Program-made: the position numbers and the translations under genes
In this document: positions 13,216 through 26,965 of the stretch, one piece after another
Numbering within the stretch: position 1 is the stretch's first letter
How the letters are laid out: each line of letters begins with the position of its first letter
The notes under the pieces: model-generated
The model's input: only the letters and a program-made list of their open reading frames with translations
Database searches by the model: none
What the model was told of the DNA's origin: nothing
From: Acanthosepion esculentum
Taxonomy: Eukaryota; Mollusca; Cephalopoda; Sepiida; Sepiidae
Direction: 5' to 3'
Length of the DNA stretch: 64,000 nucleotides
Assembly (NCBI GenBank): GCA_964036315.1
Contig: CAXIWW010000817.1
Span: 4,871,501-4,935,500, forward strand

Positions 13216-13626
13216 AGACGCCCAAATGTGGACCGGAAACCAACAGATCAGATGCCATGCTGCTGGGCGTAGTTTATCTATTTACATTAGACGCTCAAAT
13301 ATGTACAGAAACGAACAGATCAGAATCATGTCTGCTGGACGTAGTGTATCATTTTACACAATATGCTCAAATATGGACGGGAAGCCAACAGGTCAGAGGC
13401 CATGCTGCTGCATGTATTCTAAAATCTTACATTCGATGCTCAAATATGGACCAGAAACCAACAGATCAGAGGCCATGCTCCTGGTCGTAGTTTATCTTTT
13501 TACATTAGACACTCAAATATGCACCAGAAACCGACAGATCAGAATCATGGCAGCTGGACGTAGTGTATATTCTTACACAAGACGCTAAAATATGCATCAG
13601 AAACCAAGAGATCAGAAACAGGGCTG
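13216..13626 (+). repeat. Recurrent variant block in satellite D, copy 2 of 3
   Basis: This is the second occurrence of the variant series described at 11830-12240, about 1386 bp downstream. Most marker variants are retained. Confidence 0.75.
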
Positions 13627-14526
13627 CTGGATGTAGTGCATCATCTTACACAAGACGCTCAAATATGGACCGGAAGCCAAGAGGTCAGAGGCCATGCTGC
13701 TGGTCGTAGTCTAAAATCTTACATTAGACGCTCAAATATGGATCGGAAACCAAACGATCAGAGGCCATGCTGCTGGTCGTAGTTTATCTTTTTACATTAG
13801 TCGCTCAAATATGCATCACAAACCAAGATATCAGAAACACGGCTGCTGGATGTAGTGTATAATCTTACACAAGTCGCTAAAATATGGACCGGAAGCCAAC
13901 AAGTCAGAGGCCATGCTGCTGGACGTAGTCTAAAATCTTACATTAGACGCTCAAATATGGACGGGAAACCAACAGATCAGAGGCCATGCTGCTGGACGTA
14001 GTGTATCATCTTACACAAGACGCTCAAATATGGACCGGAAGTCAAGAGGTCAGATGCCATGCTGCTGGTCGTAGTCTAATATCTTACATTAGACGCTCAA
14101 ATATGGACGGGAAACCAACAGATCAGAGGCCATGCTGCTGAACGTAGTTTATCTTTTTACATTAGACGCTCAAATACTGCATAAACCAACAGATCAGAAT
14201 CATGTCTGCGGGACGTAGTGTATCATCTTACACAAGACGCTCAAATATGGGCCGGAAGCCAACAGGTCAGAGGCCATGCTGCTGGACGTAGTCTAAAATG
14301 TTACATTGGACGCTCAAATATGGACCGGAAACCAACAGATAAGAGGCCATGTGACTTGACGTAGTTTATCTTTTTACATTAGAAGCTCAAATATGCACCA
14401 GAAAGCCAGAGATCAGAAACAGGGCTGCTGGACGTAGTGTATCATGTTACACAAGATGCTCAAATATGGACCAGAAGCCAACAGGTCACAGGCCATGCTG
14501 CTGGACGTAGTCTAAAATCTTACATT

Positions 14527-14880
14527 AGACGCACAAATATGGACGGAAAACCAACAGATCAGATGCCATGCTGCTGGTCGTAGTTTATCTATTTACATTA
14601 GACGCTCAAATATGTACAGAAAAGAACAGATCAGAATCATGTCTGCTGGACGTAGTGTATCATTTTACACAAAACGCTCAAATATGGACCGGAAGCCAAC
14701 AGGTCAGAGGCCATGCTTCTGCATGTATTCTAAAATCTTACATTCGATGCTCAAATATGGACCGCAAACCAACAGATCAGAGGCTATGCTGCTGGACGTA
14801 GTTTATCTTTTTACATTAGACGCTCAAATATGCACCAGAAACCATCAGATCAGAATCATGGCTGCTGGACGTAGTGTATA
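14527..14880 (+). repeat. Recurrent variant block in satellite D, copy 3 of 3
   Basis: This is the third occurrence, about 1311 bp after copy 2. It has cacaaaacgctc where copies 1 and 2 have cacaatatgctc, and it is slightly more diverged. Confidence 0.7.
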
Positions 14881-14994
14881 ATCTTACACAAGTCGCTCAA
14901 ATATGCATCACAAACCAAGATATCAGAAACACGGCTGCTGGATGTAGTGTATAATCTTACACAAGTCGCTAAAATATGGACCGGAAGCCAACAA

Positions 14995-15379
14995 GTCAGA
15001 GGCCATGCTGCATGACGTAGTTTATCTTTTTACATTAGACGCTCAAATATGCACAAGAAACCAAGAGATCAGAAGCAGGGCTGCTGGACGTAGTGTATCA
15101 TCTTACACAAGACGCTCAAATATGCACCGGAAGCCAAGAGGTCAGAGTCCATTCTGCTGGACGTAGTCTAAAATCTTACATTAGACGCTAAAATATGGAC
15201 CGGAAACCAACCGATCAGAGGCCATGCTGCTGGTCGTAGTTTATCTTTTTACATTAGACGCTGAAATATGAACCAGGAAACAACAGATCAGAATCATGGC
15301 TGCTGGACGTAGTGTATCATCTTACACAAGACGATCAAATATCGACCGGAAGCTAACAGGTCAGAGGCCATGCTGCTGG
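14995..15379 (+). repeat. Duplicated block in satellite D, copy 2 (partner 10620-11004)
   Basis: This is the second copy, 4375 bp downstream, with the same marker variants and only a few single-base changes. It lies beside another local duplication: the sequence at 14893 repeats that at 13801, an offset of 1092 bp (about five trimers). Confidence 0.8.
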
Positions 15380-17567
15380 GCGTAGTCTAAAATCTTACAT
15401 TAGACGCTCAAATATGGACCGGAAACCAACAGATCAGAGGCCATGCTGCTAGTCGTAGTTTATCTTTTTACATTAGACGCTCAAATATGCACCAGAAACC
15501 AAGACATCAAAATCATGGCTGCTGGATGTTGTGTATCATCTTACACAAGACGCTCAAACATGGACCGGAAGCCAACAGGTCAGAGGCCATGCTGCTAGAC
15601 GTAGTCTAATATCTTACATTAGACGCTAAAATATGGACCGGAAACCAACAGATCAGAGGCCATGCTGCTGGACGTAGTTTATTTTTTTACATTAGACGCT
15701 CTAATATGCACCAGAAACCAACAGATCAGAATCGTTGCTGCTGGACTTAGAGTATCATCTTACACAAGACGCTCAAATATGGACCGGAAGCCAACAGGTC
15801 AGAGGCCATGCTAATAGACGTAGTCTAAACATTACATTAGACGCTCAAATATGGACCGGAAACCATCATATCAGACGCCATGCTGTTGGACGTAGTTTAT
15901 CTTTTTACATTGGACGCTCAAATATGCACCAGAAAGCCAGGGATCAGAAACAGGGCTGCTGGACGTAGTGTATCATCTTACACAAACGCTCAAATATAGG
16001 CCGGAAGCCAACAGTTCAGAGGCCATGCTGCTGGACGTAGTCTAAAATGTTCCATTGGACGCTCAAATATGGACCGGAAACCAACAGATGAGAGGCCATG
16101 TGGCTTGTCGTAGTTTATCTTTTTTCATTAGACGCTCAAATATGCACCAGAAAGCCAGAGATCAGAAACAGGGCTGCTGGACGTAGTGTATCATCTTACA
16201 CAAGACGCTCAAATATGGGCCGGAAACCAACAGATGAGAGGCCATGTGGCTTGACGTAGTTTACCTTTTTACATTAGACGCTCAAATATGCACCAGAAAG
16301 CAAGAAATCAGAAACAGGGCTGCTGGACGTAGTGTATAATCTTGCACAAGACGCTCATATATGGACCGGAAGCCGAGAGGTCAGAGGACATGCTGCTGGA
16401 CGTAGTCTAAAATCTTACATTACACGCTCAAATATGTACCGGAAACCAACAGATCAGAGGCCATGCTGCTGGACGTAGTTTATCTTTTTACATTACACGC
16501 TCAAATACTGCATAAACCAACAGATCAGAATCATGTCTGCTGGACGTAGTGTATCATTTTACAGTAAACGCTCAAATATGCACCAGAAACCAACAGATCA
16601 GAATCATGGCTGCTGTACGTAGTGTATCATCTTACACAAGACGCTCAAATATGGAACGGAAGCCAATATTTCAGAGGCCATGCTGCAGGAAGTAGTCTAA
16701 AATCTTACATTACACGCTCAAATATGGACCGGAAACCAACAGATCAGAGTCCATGCTGCTGGGCGTAGTTTATCTTTTTACATTAGACGCTCAAATATGC
16801 TCCAGAAAACAATATATCAGAATCATGGCTGCTGGACGTACAGTATAATCTTACACAACAAGCTCGAATATGGACCGGAAGCCAACAGGTCAGAGGCCAT
16901 GCTGCAGGACGTAGTCAAATATCTTACATTAGACGCTCAAATATGGACCGGAAACCAACAGATCAGAGGCCATGCTGCTGGACGTAGTTTATCTTTTTAC
17001 ATTAGAAGCTCAAATATATACCAGAAACCAATAGATCAGAATCATGGCTGCTGGACGTAGTTTATCACCTTACACAAGACGCTCAAATATGGACCGGAAT
17101 CCAACAGGTCAGAGGATATGCTGCTGGGCGTTGTCTAAAATCTTACATTAGACGCTCAAATATGGACCGGAAACCAACAGATCAGAGGCCATGCTGCTGG
17201 TCGTAGTATATCTTTTTACATTAGACGCTCAAATATGCACCAGAAACCAACAGATCAGAATCATGGCTGCTGGACGTAGTGTATCCTCTTACACAAGACG
17301 CTCAAATATGGACCGGAAGCCAACCGGTGAGAGGCCATGCTGCTGGACGTAGTCTAAAATCTTACATTAAAAGCACAAATATGGCCGGGAAACAAACAGA
17401 TCAGATGCCATGCTGCAGGACGTAGTTTATCTTTTTACATTAGACGCTCAAATATGTACCAGAAACCAAGAGATCAGAATCATGGCTGCTGGACGTAGTG
17501 TATCCTCTTACACAAGACGCTCAAATATGGACCGGAAGCCAACAAATCAGAGGCAATGCTGATGGAC

Positions 17568-18970
17568 GTATTCTCAAATCTTACATTAGACGCTCATATA
17601 TGGACCGGAAACCAACAGATCAGAATCATGGCTGCTGGACGTAGTGTATCATCTTACACAAGACGCTCAAATATGGACCAGAAGCCAACAGGTAAGAGGC
17701 CATGCTGCTGGACGTAGTATAAATCTTATATTAGACACTCAAATATGGACCGGAAACCAACAGATCAGAGGCCATGCTGCTGGACGTAGTTTATCTTTTT
17801 ACATTAGACGCTCAAATTTGCACCAGAAACCAAGAGATCAGAAAAAGGGCTGCTGCATGTAGTCTAAAATCTTACATTAGACGCTCAAATATGGTCCGGA
17901 AACCAACAGATCAGAGGCCATGCAGCTGGACGTAGTTTATCTTTTTACATTAGACGCTCAAATATGCACCAGAAACCAACAGATCAGTATCATGGCTGCT
18001 GGACGTAGTGTATTATCTTACACAAGACGCTCAAATATTGACCGGAAGCATACAGGTCAGAGGCCATGCTGCTGGGCGTAGTCTAAAATCTTACATTAGA
18101 CGCTCAAATATGGACCGGAAACCAACAGATCAGAGGCCATGCTGCTGGACGTAGTTTATCTTTTTACATTATACGCTCAAATATGCACCAGAAACCAACA
18201 GATCAGAATCATGGCTGCTGGACCTAGTGTATCATCTTACACAAGACGCTCAAATATTGACCGGAAGCCTACAGGTCAGACGCCATGCTGTTGGACGTAA
18301 TCTAAAATCTTACATTAGACGCTCAAATATGGGACGGAAACCAACATATCTGAGGCCATGCTGCTGGCGTAGTTTATCTTTTTAAATTAGACGCTCAAAT
18401 ATGGACCGGAAACCAACAGATCAGAGGCTGTGCTGCTGGACGTAGTCTAAAATCTTACATTAGACGCTCAAATATGGACGGGAATTCAACAGGTCAGGGT
18501 CCATGCTGCTGGTCGTAGTTTATCTATTTACATTAGACGCTCAAATATGCACCAGAAACAAAGAGATCAGAATCATGGCTGCTGGACGTAGTGTATCATC
18601 TTAAACAAGACGCCCAAATATGGACCGGAAGCCAAGAGATCAGAGGCAATGATGATGCATGTAGTCTAAAATCTTACATTAGACGCTCAAATATGGACCG
18701 GAAACCAACAGATCAGAGGCCATGCTGCTGGCGGTAGTTTATCTTGTTACATTAGACGCTCAAATATGCACCAGAAAACAACAGATAAGAATCATGGCTG
18801 CTGGACGTAGTGTATCATCTTACACAAGACGCTAAAATATGGACCGGAAGCCTACAGGTCAGAGGGCATGCTGCTTGATGTAGTCTAAAATCTTACATTA
18901 GACGCTCAAATATGGAACGGAAACCAACAGTTCTGACGCCATGCTGCTGGACGTTGTTTATCTTTTTACA
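17568..18970 (+). repeat. Amplified segment in satellite D, copy I
   Basis: First copy of a long variant series that repeats from 19611 (offset 2043 at the start). Markers include gtattctcaaatc, tgcagctggacg, aatattgaccggaagcatac, tgctgttggacgtaatc, ttaaacaagacgccc (18601) and ggcaatgatgatgcatg. Relative to copy II it lacks one 73-bp monomer near 17850 and one 219-bp trimer before 18601. The offset therefore grows stepwise from 2043 to about 2335. Confidence 0.85.
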
Positions 18971-19610
18971 TTAGACGGTCAAATATGTACCAGAAACCAA
19001 GCGATCAGAAACAGGGCTACTGGACATAGTGTATCATCTTACACAAGACGCTCAAATATGGACCGGAAGCCAACAGATCAAAGACTATGCTGCTGGAGGG
19101 AGTCTAAAATCTTACATTAGATGCTCAAATATGGACCGGAAAGCAACAGATCAGAGGCCATGCTGCTGGACGTAGTCTAAAATCTTACATTAGACGCTCA
19201 AATATGGACCGGAAACCAACCGATCAGAGGCCATGCTGCCGGTCGTAGTTTATCTTTTTACATTAGAAGCTCAAATATGTACCAGAAACCAACAGATCAG
19301 AATCATGGCTGCTGGACGTAGTGTATCACCTTACACAAGACGCTCAAATATGGACCGGAATCCAACAGATCAAAGACTATGCTGCTGGACACAGTCTAAA
19401 ATCTTACATTAGACGCTCAAATATGGACCGCAAACCAACAGATCAGAGGCTGTGCTGCTGGTCGTAGTTTATCTTTTTATATTAGACGCTCAAAATATGG
19501 ACCGGAAACCAAGAGATCAGAATCATGGCTGCTGGACGTAGTGTATCATCTTACACAAGACGCTCAAATATGGACCGGAAGCCAACAGGTCAGGGGCAAT
19601 TCTGCTGGAC

Positions 19611-21240
19611 GTATTCTCAAATCTTACATTAGACGCTCATATATGGACCGGAAACCAACAGATCAGAATCATGGCTGCTGGACGTAGTGTATCATCTTAC
19701 ACAAGACGCTCAAATATGGACCAGAAGCCAACAGGTCAGAGGCCATGCTGCTGGACGTAGTATAAATCTTATATTAGACACTCAAATATGGACCGGAAAC
19801 CAACAGATCAGAGGCCATGCTGCTGGACGTAGTTTATCTTTTTACATTAGACGCTCAAATTTGCACCAGAAACCAAGAGATCAGAAAAAGGGCTGCTGGA
19901 CGTAGTGTATCATCTTACACAAGACGCTCAAATATGGACCGGAAGCCAACAGGTCAGAAGCCATGCTGCTGCATGTAGTCTGAAATCTTACATTAGACGC
20001 TCAAATATGGTCCGGAAACCAACAGATCAGAGGCCATGCAGCTGGACGTAGTTTATCTTTTTACATTAGACGCTCAAATATGCACCAGAAACCAACAGAT
20101 CAGTATCATGGCTGCTGGACGTAGTGTATTATCTTACACAAGACGCTCAAATATTGACCGGAAGCATACAGGTCAGAGGCCATGCTGCTGGGCGTAGTCT
20201 AAAATCTTACATTAGACGCTCAAATATGGACCGGAAACCAACAGATCAGAGGCCATGCTGCTGGACGTAGTTTATCTTTTTACATTATACGCTCAAATAT
20301 GCACCAGAAACCAACAGATCAGAATCATGGCTGCTGGACGTAGTGTATCATCTTACACAAGACGCTCAAATATTGACCGGATACCTACAGGTCAGACGCC
20401 ATGCTGTTGGACGTAATCTAAAATCTTACATTAGACGCTCAAATATGGGACGGAAACCAACATATCTGAGGCCATGCTGCTGGACGTAGTTTATCTTTTT
20501 AAATTAGACGCTCAAATATGGACCGGAAACCAACAGATCAGAGGCTGTGCTGCTGGGCGTAGTCTAAAATCTTACATTAGACGCTCAAATATGGACGGGA
20601 ATTCAACAGGTCAGGGTCCATGCTGCTGGTCGTAGTTTATCTATTTACATTAGACGCTCAAATATGCACCAGAAACAAAGAGATCAGAATCATGGCTGCT
20701 GGACGTAGTGTATCATCTTACACAAGACGCTCAAATATGGACCTGAAGCAGACAGGTCAGAGGCCATGCTGCTGGGCGTAGTCTGAAATCTTACATTAGA
20801 CGCTCAAATATGGACCGGAAACCAACAGATCCGAGGCCATGCTGCTGGACGTAGTTTATACTTTTATATTAGAAGCTCAAATATGTACCAGAAACCAACA
20901 GATCAGTATCATGGCTGCTGGACGTAGTGGATCATCTTAAACAAGACGCCCAAATATGGACCGGAAGCCAAGAGATCAGAGGCAATGATGATGCATGTAG
21001 TCTAAAATCTTACATTAGACGCTCAAATATGGACCGGAAACCAACAGATCAGAGGCCATGCTGCTGGCGGTAGTTAATCTTGTTACATTAGACGCTCAAA
21101 TATTCACCAGAAAACAACAGATAAGAATCATGGCTGCTGGACGTAGTGTATCATCTTACACAAGACGCTAAAATATGGACCGGAAGCCTACAGGTCAGAG
21201 GGCATGCTGCTTGATGTAGTCTAAAATCTTACATTAGACG
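19611..21240 (+). repeat. Amplified segment in satellite D, copy II
   Basis: Second copy of the series starting at 17568. The marker ttaaacaagacgccc lies at 20937, 2336 bp from its copy I position. The extra monomer and the extra trimer keep the 73-bp register, so the length changes follow monomer boundaries. Confidence 0.85.
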
Positions 21241-22540
21241 CTCAAATATGGACCGGAAACCAACAGATCAGAGGCCATGCTGCTGGACGTAGTTTATCTT
21301 TTTACATTATACGCTCAAATATGCACCAGAAACCAACAGATCAGAATCATGGCTGCTGGACCTAGTGTATCATCTTACACAAGACGCTCAAATATTGACC
21401 GGAAGCCTACAGGTCAGACGCCATGCTGTTGGACGTAATCTAAAATCTTACATTAGACGCTCAAATATGGGACGGAAACCAACATATCTGAGGCCATGCT
21501 GCTGGACGTAGTTTATCTTTTTAAATTAGACGCTCAAATATGGACCGGAAACCAACAGATCAGAGTCTGTGCTGCTGGACGTAGTCTAAAATCTTACATT
21601 AGACGCTCAAATATGGACGGGAATTCAACAGGTCAGGGTCCATGCTGCTGGTCGTAGTTTATCTATTTACATTAGACGCTCAAATATGCACCAGAAACAA
21701 AGAGATCAGAATCATGGCTGCTGGACGTAGTGTATCATCTTAAACAAGACGCCCAAATATGGACCGGAAGCCAAGAGATCAGAGGCAATGATGATGCATG
21801 TAGTCTAAAATCTTACATTAGACGCTCAAATATGGACCGGAAACCAACAGATCAGAGGCCATGCTGCTGGCGGTAGTTTATCTTGTTACATTAGACGCTC
21901 AAATATGCACCAGAAAACAACAGATAAGAATCATGGCTGCTGGACGTAGTGTATCATCTTACACAAGACGCTAAAATATGGACCGGAAGCCAACAGATCA
22001 AAGACTATGCTGCTGGAGGGAGTCTAAAATCTTACATTAGATGCTCAAATATGGACCGGAAAGCAACAGATCAGAGGCCATGCTGCTGGCCGTAGTCTAA
22101 AATCTTACATTAGACGCTCAAATATGGAACGGAAACCAACAGTTCTGACGCCATGCTGCTGGACGTTGTTTATCTTTTTACATTAGACGGTCAAATATGT
22201 ACCAGAAACCAACAGATCAGAATCATGGCTGCTGGACGTAGTGTATCACCTTACACAAGACGCTCAAATATGGACCGGAATCCAACAGATCAAAGACTAT
22301 GCTGCTGGACACAGTCTAAAATCTTACATTAGACGCTCAAATATGGACCGCAAACCAACAGATCAGAGGCTGTGCTGCTGGTCGTAGTTTATCTTTTTAT
22401 ATTAGACGCTCAAAATATGGACCGGAAACCAAGAGATCAGAATCATGGCTGCTGGACGTAGTGTATCATCTTACACAAGACGCTCAAATATGGACCGGAA
22501 GCCAACAGGTCAGGGGCAATTCTGCTGGACGTAGTCTAAA
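21241..22540 (+). repeat. Amplified segment in satellite D, copy III (partial)
   Basis: Third, partial copy. The marker ttaaacaagacgccc lies at 21740, which is 803 bp (11 x 73) after its copy II position. It shares gacctagtg with copy I rather than copy II, so it was probably generated from a copy I-like template. Confidence 0.75.
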
Positions 22541-23599
22541 ATCTTAAATTAGACAATCAAATATGGACCGTAAACCTACAGATCAGAGGCCATGCTGCTG
22601 GACGTAGTTTATCTTTTTACATTAGACGCTCAAAATATGCACCAGAAACAAACAGATCAGAATCATTGCTGCTGGACGTAGTGTATCATCTTACAGAAGA
22701 CGCTCTAATATGGACCGGAAGCCTACAGGTCAGATGGCATGCTACTGGTTGTATGCTAAAATCTTACATTAGACGCTCAAATGTGGAACGGAAACCAACA
22801 ATTCTGAGGCCATGCTGCAGGGTGTAGTTTATCTTTTTATATTAGACGCTAAAAATATGGACCGGAAACCAAGAGATCAGAATCATGGCTGCTGGACGTA
22901 GTGTATCATCTTACACAAGACGCTCAAATATGGACAGGAAGCCAAAAGATCAGAGGCCATGCTGCTGGACGTAGTCTGCAATCTTACATTAGACGCTCAA
23001 ATATGGACCGGAAACCAACGGATAAGAGGCCATGCTGCTGGACGTAGTTTATCGTTTTAAATTATACGCTCAAATATGCACCAGCAACCAACAGATCAGA
23101 ATCATGGCTGCTGGACGTAGTGTATCCTCTTACACAAGACGCTCAAATATGGACCGGAAGCCAACAGGTCAGAGGCCATGCTGCTGGACGTAGTCTAAAA
23201 TCTTACATAAGACTTTCAAATATGGACGGAAACCAACAGATCAGAAGCTATGCTGCTGGTCGTAGTTTATCTTTTTACATTAGACGCTCAAATATGCACC
23301 AGAATCCAACAGATCAGAATCATGGCTGCTGGACGTAGTGTATCATCTTACACAATCGGCTCAAATATGGACCGGAAACCAACGGGTCAGAGGCCATGCT
23401 GCTGGGCATCATGTAAAATCTTACATTAGACGCTCAAATATGGACAGGAAACCAACTGATACGAGGCAAGGCTGCTGGACGTAGTTTATCTTTTTACATT
23501 AGACGCTCAAATATGCACCAGAAACCAAGAGGTCAGAAACAGGGCTGCTGGATGTAGTGTATCATCTTACACAAGACGCTCAAATATTGACCTGAAGCC

Positions 23600-25435
23600 A
23601 ACAGGTCAGAGGCCATCTGCTGGACGTAGTATAAAATCTTACATTAGAGGCTCAAATATGGAACAGAAACCAACAGATCAGAGGCCATGCTGCTGGACGT
23701 AGTTTATCTTTTTACATTAGACGTTCAAATATTCACCAGAATCCAAAAGATCATAATCATGGCTGCTGGACGTAGTGTATCATCTTACACAAGAGGCTCA
23801 AATATGGACCTGAAGCCAACAGGTCAGAAGATATGCTGCTGGACGTAGTCTAAAATCTAATATAAGACATTCAAATATGGACGGAAACCAACAGATCAAA
23901 GGCCATGCTGCTGTACGTAGTATATCTTTTTACATTAGACGCTCAAATATGCACCAGAAACCAAGAGATCAGAAACAGGGATGCTAGACGTAGTGTATCA
24001 TCTTACACAAGACTCTCAAATGTGGACGGGAAACCAACAGGTCAGAGGCCATGCTGCTGGGCGTCATGTAATATCTTATATTAGAGGCTCAAATATGGAC
24101 CGGAAACCAACAGATCAGAGGCCATGCTGCTGGACGTAGTTTATCTTTTTAAATTAGACGCTCAAATATGCACCAGAAACCAAGAGATCAGAAACAGGGC
24201 TGCTGGACGTAGTGTATCATCTTGCACAAGACGCTCAAATATGGACCGGAAACCAACAGATCAGAGGCCATGCTGCTGGACGTAGTTTATCTTTTTAAAT
24301 TAGACGCTCAGATATGCACCAGAATCCAACAGATCATAATCATGGCTGCTGGACGTAGAGTATCATCTTACACAAGAGGCACAAATATGGACCGTAAGCC
24401 AACAGGTCAGAGGCCATGCTGCTGGACGTCATGTAAATCTTACATTAAACGCTCAAATATGGACCGGAAAACAACAGATCAGAGGCCATGCTGCTGGACG
24501 TAGTGTATCATCTTGCACAAGACGCTCAAATATGGACCGGAAACCAACAGATCAGAGGCCATGCTGATGGACGTAGTATATCTATTTACATTAGACGCTC
24601 AAATATGCACCAGAATCCAACAGATCAGAATCATGGCTGCTGGACGTACTGTATCATCTTACACAAGAGGCTCAAATATGGACCGGAAGCCAACAGATCA
24701 GAGGCCACGCTGCTGGACGTCATGTAAAATCTTACATTAGACGCTCAAATATGGACCGTAAACCAACTGATCAGAGGGCACCTGCTGGACGTATTCAGAA
24801 ATCTTACATTAGACGCTCAAATATGCACCGGAAACCAACAGATCAGAGGCCATGCTGCTGGAAAGTAGTTTATCTTTTTACATTAGACGCTCAAATATGC
24901 ACCAGAAACCAAGAGATCAGAATCATGGCTGCTGGACGTAGTGTATCATCTTACACAATACGCTCAAATATGAACCGGAAGCCAACAGTTCAGAGGCCAT
25001 GCTACTGGTCGTAGTCTAAAATTTGCATTAGACGCTCAAATATGGACCGGAAACCAACAGATCAGAGGCCATGCTGCTGGAAAGTAGTTTATCTTTTTAC
25101 ATTAGACGCTCAAATATTCACCAGAAACCAAGAGATCAGAAACAGGGATGCTAGACGTAGTATATCGTCTTACACAAGACGCACAAACGTGGACCGGAAA
25201 CCAACAGGTCAGAGTCCACCTGCTGGACGTAGTCAAAAATCTTACATTAGACGCTCAAATATGGACCGGAAACCAACAGATCAGAGGCCATGCTGCTGGA
25301 CGTAGTTTATCTTTTTTACATTAGACGCTCAAATATGCACCAGAAACCAAGAGATCAGAAACAGGGCTGCTGGATGTAGTGTATCATGTGACACAAGACG
25401 CTCAAATATGGACCGGAAGCCAAATGGTCAGAGGC
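23600..25435 (+). repeat. Tandem duplication in satellite D, copy 1
   Basis: The variant series containing ggccatctgctggacg, gactctcaaatgtgg, cgtcatgtaatatcttat, gagggcacctgctgg and ggaaagtagtttatc repeats immediately downstream. The offset is about 1825 bp at the left and 1530 bp at the right, so copy 1 is longer by about four monomers. Confidence 0.8.
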
Positions 25436-26965
25436 CATCTGCTAGACGTAGTATAAAATCTTACATTAGACGCTCAAATATGTAACAGAAACCAACAGAT
25501 CAGAGGCCATGCTGCTGGACGTAGTTTATCTTTTTACATTAGACGCTCAAATATTCACCAGAATCCAAATATCATAATCATGGCTGCTGGACGTAGGGTA
25601 TCATCTTACACAAGAGGCTCAAATATGGACCGGAAGCCAACAGGTCAGAAAACATGTTGCTGGACGTAGTCTAAAATCTTATATAAGACATTCAAATATG
25701 GACGGAAACCAACAGATCAAAGGCCATGCTGCTGTACGTAGTTTATCTTTTTAAATTAGACGCTCAAATATGCACCAGAAACCAAGAGATCAGAAACAAG
25801 GATGCTAGACGTAGTGTATCATCTTACACAAGACTCTCAAATGTGGACCGGAAACCAACAGGTCAGAGGCCATGCTGCTGGACGTCATGTAATATCTTAT
25901 ATTAGAGGCTCAAATATGGACCGGAAACCAACAGATCAGAGGCCATTCTGCTGGTCGTAGTTTATCTTTTTAAATTAGACGCTCAAATATGCACCAGAAA
26001 CCAAGTGATCAGAAACAGGGCTGCTGGACGTAGCGTATTATCTTACACAAGACACTCAAATATGGACCGGAAACCAACAGATCAGAGGCCATGCTGCTGG
26101 ACGTAGTTTATCTATTTACATTAGACGCTCAAATATGCACCAGAATCCAACAGATCAGAATCATGGCTGCTGGACGTACTGTATCATCTTACACAAGAGG
26201 CTCAAATATGGACCGGAAGCCAACAGGTCAGAGGCCACGCTGCTGGACGTCATGTAAAATCTTACATTAGACGCTCAAATATGGACCGGATACCAACTGA
26301 TCAGAGGGCACCTGCTGGACGTATTCAAAAATCTTACATTAGACGCTCAAATATGCACCGGAAACCAACAGTTCAGAGGCCATGCTGCTGGAAAGTAGTT
26401 TATCTTTTTACATTAGACGCTCAAATATGCACCAGAAACCAAGAGATCAGAATCATGGCTGCTGGACGTAGTGTATCATCTTACACAAGACGCTCAAATA
26501 TGAACCGGAAGCCAACAGTTCAGAGGCCATGCTGCTGGACGTAGTCTAAAATTTGCATTAGACGCTCAAATATGGACCGGAAACCAACAGATCAGAGGCC
26601 ATGCTGCTGGACGTAGTTTATCTTTTTACATTAGACGCTCAAATATTCACCAGAAACCAAGAGATCAGAAACAGGGATGCTAGACGTAGTATATCGTCTT
26701 ACACAAGACGCACAAACGTGGACCGGAAACCAACAGGTCAGAGTCCACCTGCTGGATGTAGTCAAAAATCTTACATTAGACGCTCAAATATGGACCGGAA
26801 ACCAACAGATCAGAGGCCATGCTGCTGGACGTAGTTTATCTTTTTTACATTAGACGCTCAAATATGCACCAGAAACCAAGAGATCAGAAACAGGGCTGCT
26901 GGATGTAGTGTATCATGTGTCACAAGACGCTCAAATATGGACCGGAAGCCAAAAGGTCAGAGGCC
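25436..26965 (+). repeat. Tandem duplication in satellite D, copy 2
   Basis: This copy follows copy 1 directly. It ends near gtatcatgtgtcacaagac, the counterpart of gtatcatgtgacacaagac at about 25381. Scattered substitutions separate the copies. Confidence 0.8.
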
